Below, piece after piece: positions 24,741-32,506 of a stretch of DNA of 64,000 nt. Positions within the stretch are counted from its first letter, which is position 1; each line of letters starts with the position of its first letter. Both the position numbers and the translations under genes were made by a program. Below the pieces are notes generated by a model. That model ran no database searches and was not told where the DNA came from. It saw only the letters and a program-made list of their open reading frames with translations. The DNA comes from Ornithinibacillus californiensis (GTDB lineage: Bacteria > Bacillota > Bacilli > Bacillales > Amphibacillaceae): contig NZ_LDUE01000005.1 in assembly GCF_001038485.1 (NCBI RefSeq), forward strand, positions 1-64,000, written 5' to 3'.

Positions 24741-25517
24741 ATGAAGTTTGCGGATAAAGTAGCTTTAATTACTGGTGGCACATCAGGAATCGGTTTTTCT
24801 GTTGCAGAACGTCTGATGCGGGAAAGAGCAAAAGTTGTTATTGCTGGTAGAAGTGCTAGTAAAGGGGAAAAGGCATTACAGAAACTAAGAAAAATCCACT
24901 CCGATGTTTTATTTGTCCAGACGGATGTTAGTAGATCCTATGAGGTAAAGAAGATGGTAGAAAGTGTAGTAGAGGCTTTTGGGAAACTAGATTATGCTTT
25001 TAATAATGCTGGTCATGCGGAAGGAAAACCAGCACTCACTCATGAATTCAGTGAAGTTGATTTTGACAATATGATGGGTGTAACGATTAAGGGAGTTTGG
25101 TTGTGTCTAAAGTACGAATTACAAGCAATGCTAAAGAATGAAAGTGGTTCTATTGTAAATACCTCTTCTTTAGACGCTCTAATCTGTTCACCGGGTACAA
25201 CCGCTTATGCAGCTGGGAAGAGTGGTGTTATCGCATTAACGAAAGCCGTCGCTCAGGAATACGGAGGGAAAGGTATTAGGGTTAATACTTTAACACCTGG
25301 TGCGATTAGAACGCCTATGATCGAAGCTAAATTTGAGAACCTATCCGTTGAACAGGGACAATTACTTGAAGAGAAATATAATAGTCTGAACGCATTAGGT
25401 AGAATAGGTAAGCCTGAAGAAGCAGCGTCTACTGTAATGTGGTTGTTTTCAGATGAAGCAAGCTTTATTACAGGGCAAAATATAATTGTAGATGGTGGAG
25501 TCAGCTTTGTTGGGTAA
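24741..25517 (+). CDS. SDR family oxidoreductase
   Basis: 258 residues from ATG 24741 behind GGGGGG. Classical SDR: cofactor loop TGGTSGIG (about 11-18), FNNAG, catalytic Ser in NTSSLD, YAAGK (catalytic Tyr and Lys), and the C-terminal [14 protein letters not shown]. The Arg in AGRSASKG favours NADPH. Substrate unknown. The fosB gene begins within its last codons, so the two are cotranscribed. Confidence 0.85.
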   Translation: MKFADKVALITGGTSGIGFSVAERLMRERAKVVIAGRSASKGEKALQKLRKIHSDVLFVQTDVSRSYEVKKMVESVVEAFGKLDYAFNNAGHAEGKPALTHEFSEVDFDNMMGVTIKGVWLCLKYELQAMLKNESGSIVNTSSLDALICSPGTTAYAAGKSGVIALTKAVAQEYGGKGIRVNTLTPGAIRTPMIEAKFENLSVEQGQLLEEKYNSLNALGRIGKPEEAASTVMWLFSDEASFITGQNIIVDGGVSFVG

Positions 25518-25956
25518 GAAAGGGGAAAAAAAGAGACTGAGTGGGATTAACCATCTATTATTTTCCGTATCTGACTTAACTAACTCTATTGATTTCTATG
25601 AGAAAGTCTTTAATGCTAAGCTATTAGTAAAAGGAAGAACAACAGCTTATTTTGATTTAGGTGGTCTATGGATTGCTTTAAATGAAGAAAAAGACATACC
25701 TCGAAATGAGATACATAAATCTTATACGCATATCGCATTTTCTATTGATGAAAAGGATTTTGATTCCTATTATGAAAAGCTAAAGAGACTAAATGTTACG
25801 ATATTAACAGGAAGAGAACGAGATTCTCGGGATAAGAAATCGATTTATTTTATTGATCCAGATGGGCATAAATTCGAATTCCATACGGGGAATTTGGAAG
25901 ATAGATTGGCTTATTATAAGGAAGCTAAGCCTCATATGGATTTTTTTATAGAATAA
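25507..25956 (+). CDS. fosB: FosB-type metallothiol transferase (fosfomycin resistance)
   Basis: The body, from [23 protein letters not shown] through [53 protein letters not shown], matches FosB of B. subtilis along its length with metal ligands His (INH), His (YTH) and Glu (FEFH). FosB adds bacillithiol to fosfomycin. The start is unclear: no ATG lies just before GINH. TTG 25507 (after GGTGGAG) gives about ten extra residues; CTG 25537 behind AAAGGGG would give the usual length. Overlaps the SDR gene. Confidence 0.9.
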   Translation: MLGKKGEKKRLSGINHLLFSVSDLTNSIDFYEKVFNAKLLVKGRTTAYFDLGGLWIALNEEKDIPRNEIHKSYTHIAFSIDEKDFDSYYEKLKRLNVTILTGRERDSRDKKSIYFIDPDGHKFEFHTGNLEDRLAYYKEAKPHMDFFIE

Positions 25957-25968
25957 GGGGGATATAAT

Positions 25969-26580
25969 TTGGGGAATACAAAAGAAATTATTGAGTCTTA
26001 TAATCAAAAAGCAAATGAAAGAGACAGGTTAACTGTACAGGATTGGAAGGTAGCAGAACGTAATACGTTCTTATCATTCCTGCATAAGGAAAACAAGAAG
26101 AGCTTGTTAGAAATTGGCGCAGGGCCAGGGAAGGATAGTCTTTTTTTTCAGGAGAAAGGGTTAGAAACTTTCGCTACGGATATTTCTGTTGAGATGATTA
26201 AACTGTGTAAGGAAAAGGGTTTAACAGCTAAAGTAATGGACTTTGCAGATCTTGATTTTCCTGATAATCACTTTGATGCTATTTGGTCCCTAAATTGCTT
26301 GCTACACGTTCCTAAAATGGAAATAAGAGGGGTACTGCAGGAAATAAAAAGAGTATTAAAACCATCTGGTTTATTTTATATGGGCGTTTACGGTGGAGAG
26401 AATCATGAAGGGATATGGGAAGAAGACCACTATACTCCAAAGAGGTTTTTTTCATTTTTTGAGGATGAAACGATAAAGGAATTAGTTTCGGAGTTTTTTA
26501 CTATCGAATATTTTGAGGTTATCCCGAAAGAAGTGGTTGGAGGAAAATTTCAATTTCAATCAATTATTCTGAGAAAGTAA
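25969..26580 (+). CDS. class I SAM-dependent methyltransferase
   Basis: 203 residues from TTG 25969 behind GGGGG. Motif I LLEIGAGPGKDSLFFQEKG, then TDISVEMIKLCKEKG and FDAIWSLNCLLHVP, a methyltransferase type 11 domain. RVLKPSGLFYMGVYGGENHEGIWEEDHYTPKRFFSFF is typical of a Bacillaceae subgroup of unknown substrate. Twelve bases after fosB; probably the third gene of SDR-fosB-methyltransferase. Confidence 0.83.
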   Translation: MGNTKEIIESYNQKANERDRLTVQDWKVAERNTFLSFLHKENKKSLLEIGAGPGKDSLFFQEKGLETFATDISVEMIKLCKEKGLTAKVMDFADLDFPDNHFDAIWSLNCLLHVPKMEIRGVLQEIKRVLKPSGLFYMGVYGGENHEGIWEEDHYTPKRFFSFFEDETIKELVSEFFTIEYFEVIPKEVVGGKFQFQSIILRK

Positions 26581-26699
26581 CATTATAAGGAAAATGTATC
26601 CGGATCATTATTAATTTTTTAATATTGATCTTATTTTTTTGAAATATACCTTGTGCAGCGATGTATTATTTGTTAATCTTATGAAAAGAGGTGATTGAA

Positions 26700-27050
26700 A
26701 TGGATAAGGATTTAATGCGTGGGAGTATTGACATCCTTTTGCTTTCTTTGATTGCAAAAAAAGATACCTATGGCTACGAAATAGTAAAAGACCTTAGAGA
26801 ATATAGTAATGAAATATACAATATGAGTGAAGGAACATTGTACCCAGCACTAAAACGGTTGGAAAAGAAAAATTGGATTGAATCGTATTGGGGTGACTCC
26901 GACACTGGTGGTAGACGTAAATATTACAGAATAACGGTTGATGGTGAAAAGGAGCTGCGTGCTAAAGCTAACGAATGGTTTCAAGTAAGTGACTTAATCA
27001 ATGTATGTTTGGAGGGAGTAAATTGGAAAAGGAATTTGAAGTCTACATAG
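26700..27050 (+). CDS. PadR family transcriptional regulator
   Basis: 116 residues from ATG 26700 behind AGAGGTGA. LMRGSIDILLLSLIAKKDTYGYEIVKDL and MSEGTLYPALKRLEKKNWIESYWGDSDTGGRRKYYRIT are diagnostic of the PadR winged helix. It overlaps the next gene by 28 bases; PadR plus HAAS-domain membrane protein is a standard pair in Bacilli in which PadR represses its own operon. Confidence 0.88.
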   Translation: MDKDLMRGSIDILLLSLIAKKDTYGYEIVKDLREYSNEIYNMSEGTLYPALKRLEKKNWIESYWGDSDTGGRRKYYRITVDGEKELRAKANEWFQVSDLINVCLEGVNWKRNLKST

Positions 27051-27511
27051 CGAAAATTGTGAAGAGGTTGGATTGTAGTGAGCGGGAAAGGGAGGAAATT
27101 GCAGAAGAAATCCAAGATCATTTGATACTATTGAGGAGAGAATTCCTTGAGAAAGGGAATACAGAGAGGGATGCTGTTAAGTTAGCGATCTCAACATTTG
27201 GAAATGAGAAAAAGATAAGTGAGGAATTACAGCATGAAATGTCTCCTTATTTAAAATTTATAAGACTGTTTGCTGTTATAATATGCAGTGCATTAACCGT
27301 TTTGATGATCCACAAAGGAATTACCCTTTGGAATATGGGTAGTTCTGTTGATGGTCAGGGGATTGGGATTTATTTCTTATCTTTTGAAATTAATGATAGA
27401 GTACCAGAACAAAGTATACCAAGGTATGCTATTGGATTTTTTGTAGCTAGTATTATAACAGCACTTGTACCAATTGCACTTGTTGCTAAGAAGGTTCTAG
27501 CCTATAGATAA
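27023..27511 (+). CDS. HAAS domain-containing membrane protein
   Basis: 162 residues from TTG 27023 behind GGAGGGAG. Residues about 1-70 (EVYIAKIVKRLDCSEREREEIAEEIQDHLILLRREFLEKGNTERDAVKLAISTFGNEKKI) form the HAAS (permease prefix) domain, followed by two membrane helices and a short KKVLAYR tail. Partner of the PadR gene it overlaps. Function in Bacilli unclear. Confidence 0.8.
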   Translation: MEKEFEVYIAKIVKRLDCSEREREEIAEEIQDHLILLRREFLEKGNTERDAVKLAISTFGNEKKISEELQHEMSPYLKFIRLFAVIICSALTVLMIHKGITLWNMGSSVDGQGIGIYFLSFEINDRVPEQSIPRYAIGFFVASIITALVPIALVAKKVLAYR

Positions 27512-27523
27512 TCGATTTTAAAA

Positions 27524-27554
27524 AAGCTTGGGGTGGTAGCTTACCCCCAAGCTT
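27524..27554. terminator. bidirectional terminator
   Basis: AAGCTTGGGG pairs with CCCCAAGCTT around an 11-base loop, between convergent genes. Confidence 0.75.
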
Positions 27555-27562
27555 CGTATCTT

Positions 27563-27988
27563 TTATTCAAATCCAAGTTGTTCTATTTGATCCATGAAAC
27601 TTGTAATACTTTCAATGGTTTGGACAATCTCAGTGTTTTTCAACTCTTCTAGAGCAATTTCCCCATTGGATTGCACTTGATCTATCGTTTCGAGTAATTT
27701 CTCATTTTGTGCTGTGATATCATCATGAATACCTTCTGCTAAGGCAGGAACTTCAATGGAATTAAATTCTTGAATAGTTCCTTCAATCTCAGTAAGTTTC
27801 CCATCTAAATCTGCGGTATTGCCTTGATTCATTAACGTTTGAATTTCTTCAGCTGCTGTACTAAGCTCATTCAAGTATTCTGTTGTTTCGGTAGCGTAGT
27901 TTATCGTATTTTGAGTATCTTCTAAAAAACCACATCCTGATAGGAATAATACGGCTGTGAAAATAATCATACTAACTAGTTTCTTCAT
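27563..27988 (-). CDS. DUF6376-type lipoprotein
   Basis: 141 residues. Signal peptide with lipobox FLSGC (Cys19), then a helical domain FLEDTQNTINYATETTEYLNELSTAAEEI...FNSIEVPALAEGIHDDI that fits DUF6376, small Bacillaceae lipoproteins of unknown function. All-helical, probably a coiled bundle on the outer face of the membrane. Monocistronic, with the terminator shared with the convergent HAAS gene. Confidence 0.7.
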   Translation of the reverse strand: MKKLVSMIIFTAVLFLSGCGFLEDTQNTINYATETTEYLNELSTAAEEIQTLMNQGNTADLDGKLTEIEGTIQEFNSIEVPALAEGIHDDITAQNEKLLETIDQVQSNGEIALEELKNTEIVQTIESITSFMDQIEQLGFE

Positions 27989-28071
27989 TTATATATAATC
28001 TCCTTCGTTTAAGAATCAACCACTTTAAGAATAACATGGATGGAAGATTAAAACATTTTTTCAAAAAAATA

Positions 28072-28100
28072 TTGACCTCAAATTATTACCCTGTTATATT
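28072..28100 (+). promoter_or_regulatory. SigA promoter of arsR-type operon
   Basis: TTGACC (28072-28077), spacer exactly 17, TATATT (28095-28100). The operator follows directly. Confidence 0.75.
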
Positions 28101-28103
28101 ATA

Positions 28104-28121
28104 TATAACCAAAAGGTTATA
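28104..28121. promoter_or_regulatory. ArsR-family operator palindrome
   Basis: TATAACC-AAAA-GGTTATA is a perfect palindrome over the expected transcription start, of the type seen before autoregulated ArsR-SRPBCC operons. Confidence 0.75.
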
Positions 28122-28141
28122 CGTTGGAGGTGAGTGAATCA

Positions 28142-28468
28142 ATGTCTGATATTTATCGAGCTTTAGGTGATGCAACAAGACGGCGCATTATAACGATGCT
28201 TAAAGAAAGAAGTATGACCCAAAAAGAGATTGTCGAGGCATTTGATATCTCTCAACCAGCTATTAAGAAGCATCTAAATGTTCTATTAGAAGAGAAAATT
28301 ATCTCTGCAACGGTTCAAGGGAAATATCGACTGTATAACTTGAATTTAGATATGCTACAAAGGGCATACAATGAGATGCTTCATTTCATCGGAGAACTAC
28401 TTGATGATCAGCTTGCCAGCTTGAAAAATTATGTGGAAAAAGGGGAAATGCAGGATGGCGAAAGTTAA
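28142..28468 (+). CDS. ArsR family autorepressor
   Basis: 108 residues from ATG 28142 behind GGAGGTGA. IYRALGDATRRRIITMLKERSMTQKEIVEAFDISQPAIKKHLNVLLEEKIISATVQGKYRLYNLN is a complete ArsR winged helix without metal-binding cysteines, of the SdpR-like kind that pairs with SRPBCC proteins. It overlaps the next gene by 14 bases. The palindrome upstream is its likely binding site. Confidence 0.87.
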   Translation: MSDIYRALGDATRRRIITMLKERSMTQKEIVEAFDISQPAIKKHLNVLLEEKIISATVQGKYRLYNLNLDMLQRAYNEMLHFIGELLDDQLASLKNYVEKGEMQDGES

Positions 28469-29153
28469 AGATTCAGTGAGAAGAGAAATTGTAGTGCAGG
28501 CATCACTAGAAAGAGTTTGGGAGGCACTAACTAAGCCGGAACACCTTAATCGCTGGTACACGAAAGAGGCTGAAATAGATTTTCGTATCGGTGGAAAAGG
28601 ATATATGAATCACGGTTGGGGCGCTACGTCTGAGGGTGTTTACAAAGAAATTGACGCAATGAAACGATTTGTATTAGAAAGTCCAGATGGGGATTTTAGA
28701 ACCATAACGGAATTAGTCGAGGTGGAAGATGGTATTAAAGTAAGTATTGAATATCGAGCTACCTTTATTTCGGAAATGGATGAGGCGGCTAAAGAAAATA
28801 TGTTATTTGGTACTGGACAGTTTTTAGAAAATCTAAAAAGTGTTTACGAGACTGGACATGATAATCGTAACAATCTATGGAGAACATGGATAGGTGTTTC
28901 CCATACTACGAATCAAGGCGGCAGTGGTACGAAAATCCTTCGAGTAAAGGAAGGAAGCACCGCTGCGAAAGCGGGAGTAAGAATAGGTGATATTATAACC
29001 GATATTGATGATGAGAAAGTGTTAGGCTATGAGTATTTTGAAAGATTAATCAACTCGAAGTCAATAAACCAGACTGTAATGTTACATGTAGTACGTGGAT
29101 CTGAAGAATTGGATTTAGCATGTGAAGTCGATACATATCCAGTTCCATATTAA
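28455..29153 (+). CDS. SRPBCC (AHSA1-like) protein with C-terminal PDZ domain
   Basis: 232 residues from ATG 28455. Residues about 5-135 are an AHSA1-type SRPBCC fold (IVVQASLERVWEALTKPEHLNRWYT, then FRIGGKGYM). Residues about 144-230 (WIGVSHTTNQGGSGTKILRVKEGSTAAKAGVRIGDIITDIDDEKVLGYEYFERLI) are a PDZ-type domain (GS.A..AG...GD.I..I). SRPBCC pockets bind hydrophobic ligands; the PDZ part would bind a peptide end. No signal peptide, so cytoplasmic. Coupled to the ArsR gene. Confidence 0.82.
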   Translation: MAKVKDSVRREIVVQASLERVWEALTKPEHLNRWYTKEAEIDFRIGGKGYMNHGWGATSEGVYKEIDAMKRFVLESPDGDFRTITELVEVEDGIKVSIEYRATFISEMDEAAKENMLFGTGQFLENLKSVYETGHDNRNNLWRTWIGVSHTTNQGGSGTKILRVKEGSTAAKAGVRIGDIITDIDDEKVLGYEYFERLINSKSINQTVMLHVVRGSEELDLACEVDTYPVPY

Positions 29154-29180
29154 ATTTGGACTTTCCATAGGAGGGGAATC

Positions 29181-29630
29181 ATGAGTAACATTCTTAACCG
29201 ATTTGAAAAAGCAGTAGTAGATATAATTCAACTAAAGGAAATTGAGGAAGCGAGATTGCTAGAATCAATAAGTGAGGGAAAGTGGTCGATTCGGGATATT
29301 GTAGCACATCTTTATTATTGGGATAAGTTCAATCTCGAGAATATGTTACCTTACATGACTGATGGAGCAAATTTACCAGTTTTTCCCGATCATGATACAC
29401 ATAATGCAGAGGGTTTAGCCTTGTTAAGGGATCATTCAATAGAATCAATTGTAGACCTTTTTGTTAAAGAAAGAAGAAAACTAATTGAACAATTGAATAT
29501 GATTGATGACGATATTAGATTTACAATTGGAAAAGGTAAAAGGAAATTTTCTGTAGAAAGCTTTGCTAAAATATTTTTAGAGCATGATCTACATCACCTG
29601 AAGCAAATTAATTTGAAATTATTGGCTTAG
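29181..29630 (+). CDS. DinB/DfsB-like four-helix protein
   Basis: 149 residues. ESISEGKWSIRDIVAHLYYWDKFNLENMLPYM and LEHDLHHLKQINLKLL give the DinB-fold pattern with His residues (AHL, HDLHH) that normally bind a metal. The closest subgroup seems to be ClbS/DfsB-like. In Bacilli such proteins are thought to be thiol-dependent transferases or stress proteins. It follows the SRPBCC-PDZ gene by 27 bases and may share its operon. Confidence 0.75.
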   Translation: MSNILNRFEKAVVDIIQLKEIEEARLLESISEGKWSIRDIVAHLYYWDKFNLENMLPYMTDGANLPVFPDHDTHNAEGLALLRDHSIESIVDLFVKERRKLIEQLNMIDDDIRFTIGKGKRKFSVESFAKIFLEHDLHHLKQINLKLLA

Positions 29631-29710
29631 AGAAATTACTTCAGGGTTAGTAAGGCCGAAATGTTATACCCATATGGATTAGAATTCAATATATCCAATT
29701 AACAGAGACG

Positions 29711-29747
29711 AAACGCCTTCACTTAATAAGAGAAGGCGTTTGTTGTA
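29711..29747 (+). terminator. terminator
   Basis: AAACGCCTTC (29711-29720) pairs perfectly with GAAGGCGTTT (29732-29741). Confidence 0.8.
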
Positions 29748-29761
29748 TATTAATTATAATA

Positions 29762-29863
29762 ATGGTTTTTAATCATGAAGAGATAATTGAAGAATTAAAC
29801 CAGAAATATTCTATCAGTCTAGACATTTCTGCTCGATTGATTCATAATTTAGAAAATTACTAA
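29762..29863 (+). CDS. 33-codon possible gene fragment
   Basis: ATG 29762 to TAA 29861-29863 encodes a hydrophilic helical peptide (HEEIIEELNQKYSISLDISARLIHNLENY). There is no ribosome-binding site before it. It ends four bases before the Shine-Dalgarno of the sensor kinase. It may be a leftover of a longer gene or a chance frame. Confidence 0.25.
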   Translation: MVFNHEEIIEELNQKYSISLDISARLIHNLENY

Positions 29864-29879
29864 TTAGGAGGAGGAGTAA

Positions 29880-31730
29880 ATGCAGACTAGTAGTTTTCGG
29901 TTAAGAGAAAATATATCTAGAATCTTCATGACTAGTGTATCCATTGCTGGTAGTTTATTGATATTAACTCATTTAATGAATGTCGAAGTACCACATAACC
30001 CTATTATTCTCCTGCTTTTTTCTGTCTATATCATTATTTGCGAGTATTTTCCTATCCCTGTTTGGAAGGGGAATACGACGTTAACATTTCCAATTATAGT
30101 GACTTTGTATTTGCTGTATGGACTAAGCTGGACCATTGTTATTTATGGTCTTGCGGTATTGCTCGTGAACATTCTAAGTAGGCGACCATTACGTATTGTT
30201 CTATTTAATCCTACAACTCTAGTTTTGAGTTTCTTTATAGGAGTAAAAGTAATGGAAAGTCTAGACTTTTATATTCATTATGATTCATTAGTATTAGATA
30301 GTTTTGTTTCTTATAGTATTCTTCTAATTGTATTTATAATAGTGAATAATCTAATGGTAGATATTGTGCTATGGCTACGCCCACAAACATACTTTGGAAA
30401 AGCGTGGATGCAAAAAAATATAGTAGAAGGTTACAGTGCAATTATTTCCCTCGTATATGGTTTTATGGTATTTCTACTTGGCAATGAGAGAAAAGAGGTT
30501 CTTGATTTCTATTCCTTTTTCTTCTTCTTTTCTCCACTGGTAGGTTTTTCGTTGCTTAGTGCGGTAATTACACGATTAAGAAAAGAAAAGAATAGATTAA
30601 AAGCTCTATTTTCAGTCACTACTGATTTAAACAAATTGGTACCAACCAATAGATTTATAAGTATTATGGACTCAAGCTTTCAGAAGCTAATTGATGTTGA
30701 TGCTGAAATGCTGTGGTTGAAAGAGAATGATAGTTGGGAGGTTCAACATATTAATGGCATGGTGCAATCAACTGAGCCACTCTCTTCTGAGCTTATTCAA
30801 CTAGTGAATACAGTTACCAAACCAGTCTTAATTGATAACAGAAGGAATGACATTGGGATTGCAGATGCGTATTTTGATTACGATCTAAAGTCTTTTATTT
30901 ATGCGCCTCTCGTTATAGAAAATGGCCAAGTCGGGATGCTTATCGTTGGTAGAAGCAGAACGAAAAGCTTTTCTGAAGATGATTTAAGTTCAGTTGCAAC
31001 TTTTGCTAATCAACTAGCAATCGCGGTAAAGACACAGTCACTGATTAAGGAAAAGGAGAAACGCTTACTACTTGAAGAACGTAATCGAATTGCTAGAGAA
31101 ATCCATGATGGGATTGCCCAATCCCTAGCTGGAGCGATTATGAATTTGGAAACAGCCGAACGAAAATTTCCTCATCACCCAAACGAAACCATACAAATCG
31201 TTTCTGATAGTACTAAAAAATTGAGAGATAGTTTAAAAGAAATACGTCAATCTATTTATGCATTGAGACCTTATCCAACCGAACAAGTAGGGCTAGTCCC
31301 AGCAATGAAAAATGTCATTCAGTCACTTGAGAAAGAGGGTGGTCTAGATATAAGATTTGAAATAAGAGGAAAAGAAGTAAGCCTTAGTTCGGTGGTAGAA
31401 AAGTTGTTATTTGAAGTGTTTCAAGAGGGTATGGCAAATAGTGTTAAGCATAGTAGGACAAAGCGAATAGATGTCTTATTAGGGTACCAATCTGAACAAA
31501 TATTACTAAAAATAAAAGATTACGGTATAGGATTTTCATTGATAGAAGAAGTGATTCGAGCAAAGAGTACGCCACATTTTGGCATATTGAATATGAATGA
31601 GTCCGTAGAAAAAGTAAATGGATCCTTGCAAATTGATAGTAAGGATGGGGAAGGAACGGAAATTACCATAATCGTCCCAATAGCAAATTTAGGAAGGGGG
31701 AAGGAATATGATTCGAGTTTTGTTAGTTGA
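29880..31730 (+). CDS. sensor histidine kinase (NarL/LiaS type)
   Basis: 616 residues from ATG 29880 behind AGGAGGAGG. About seven membrane helices in residues 15-230, a GAF-like domain about 240-385, then a HisKA_3 dimerisation domain [24 protein letters not shown] with phospho-acceptor His409, and a HATPase domain ([19 protein letters not shown], then DYGIGF). The multi-helix membrane sensor suggests a lipid, redox or membrane-state signal rather than an extracellular loop. It overlaps the response regulator gene by 23 bases. Confidence 0.9.
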   Translation: MQTSSFRLRENISRIFMTSVSIAGSLLILTHLMNVEVPHNPIILLLFSVYIIICEYFPIPVWKGNTTLTFPIIVTLYLLYGLSWTIVIYGLAVLLVNILSRRPLRIVLFNPTTLVLSFFIGVKVMESLDFYIHYDSLVLDSFVSYSILLIVFIIVNNLMVDIVLWLRPQTYFGKAWMQKNIVEGYSAIISLVYGFMVFLLGNERKEVLDFYSFFFFFSPLVGFSLLSAVITRLRKEKNRLKALFSVTTDLNKLVPTNRFISIMDSSFQKLIDVDAEMLWLKENDSWEVQHINGMVQSTEPLSSELIQLVNTVTKPVLIDNRRNDIGIADAYFDYDLKSFIYAPLVIENGQVGMLIVGRSRTKSFSEDDLSSVATFANQLAIAVKTQSLIKEKEKRLLLEERNRIAREIHDGIAQSLAGAIMNLETAERKFPHHPNETIQIVSDSTKKLRDSLKEIRQSIYALRPYPTEQVGLVPAMKNVIQSLEKEGGLDIRFEIRGKEVSLSSVVEKLLFEVFQEGMANSVKHSRTKRIDVLLGYQSEQILLKIKDYGIGFSLIEEVIRAKSTPHFGILNMNESVEKVNGSLQIDSKDGEGTEITIIVPIANLGRGKEYDSSFVS

Positions 31731-32358
31731 TGATCATGCAGTTCTAAGAGATGGATTGAAAAATATTATTGGTATGGAAGATGATATAACAGTAATTGGA
31801 GAAGCTGTGTCCGGTTCAGAAGCGTTAAAGAAAGTGGAAGAACTTCAGCCAGACTTAGTCTTGCTAGACATTAATATGCCTAATGGGACCGGTATAGAAA
31901 TTATACCTCAAATTAAACAGAGAAGTCCCCATGTTAAAGTTTGTATATTAACCATGTATAGTCATGAAGAATATTTTATGACAGCCATTCGTGAGGGGGC
32001 AGATGGTTATTTACTAAAGGACTCTCCATCAGAAGAAGTTGTTTCTGCCATTAGGAATGTGGCTAGTGGCCAATCTGTCATTCATCCTTCTATGACCAAG
32101 GCGCTAATTTCAATTCATCAGCAACCCCAATCACAGGAAAACGAGTTAAGTGCTAGGGAAAAGGAAGTACTGCTCTGTCTGTTGGAAGGGATGAGTAATA
32201 AGGAGATTGCTTCCAAACTATTTATCAGTGATAAGACAGTTAAAATACATATTAGTAAAATTTTTAAAAAGTTTGGGGTAAAGAGTCGGTCTCAAGTGAT
32301 TATATATGCCGTACAAAATCAAGTTGTCCCTGTTCCTGATAATTTTAAGAACAATTAA
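31708..32358 (+). CDS. NarL/LuxR-type response regulator
   Basis: 216 residues. Receiver domain [14 protein letters not shown] with phospho-acceptor Asp54 (LVLLDINMP) and Lys in [11 protein letters not shown]-terminal LuxR helix-turn-helix [50 protein letters not shown]. Partner of the kinase it overlaps. The tandem protease genes start 148 bases downstream on the same strand and are the obvious candidate targets, though no binding site is proven. Confidence 0.9.
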   Translation: MIRVLLVDDHAVLRDGLKNIIGMEDDITVIGEAVSGSEALKKVEELQPDLVLLDINMPNGTGIEIIPQIKQRSPHVKVCILTMYSHEEYFMTAIREGADGYLLKDSPSEEVVSAIRNVASGQSVIHPSMTKALISIHQQPQSQENELSAREKEVLLCLLEGMSNKEIASKLFISDKTVKIHISKIFKKFGVKSRSQVIIYAVQNQVVPVPDNFKNN

Positions 32359-32470
32359 CTGAAAGCACTAGTGTATTACTACTTTTGGCTAATCAAAAAT
32401 AGTTCTTTAAAGGGCAGTTTTTATATCTTTTGATTGATAGAAAAGCGTCCCCACTTATTCCATAATTAAG

Positions 32471-32488
32471 AAAAGTAACTATACTTTT
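32471..32488. promoter_or_regulatory. perfect inverted repeat before first protease
   Basis: AAAAGTA-acta-TACTTTT lies 18 bases before the protease start. The half-site AAAAGTA also occurs at 35076-35082 and 35144-35150 before the second protease. Confidence 0.35.
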
Positions 32489-32506
32489 AAAAATGGAGGG
32501 GACTAG

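Noticed and set aside
32388-32437. Terminator after the response regulator
   Set aside because: AATCAAAA and TTTTGATT are complementary but about 30 bases apart, with no T run.
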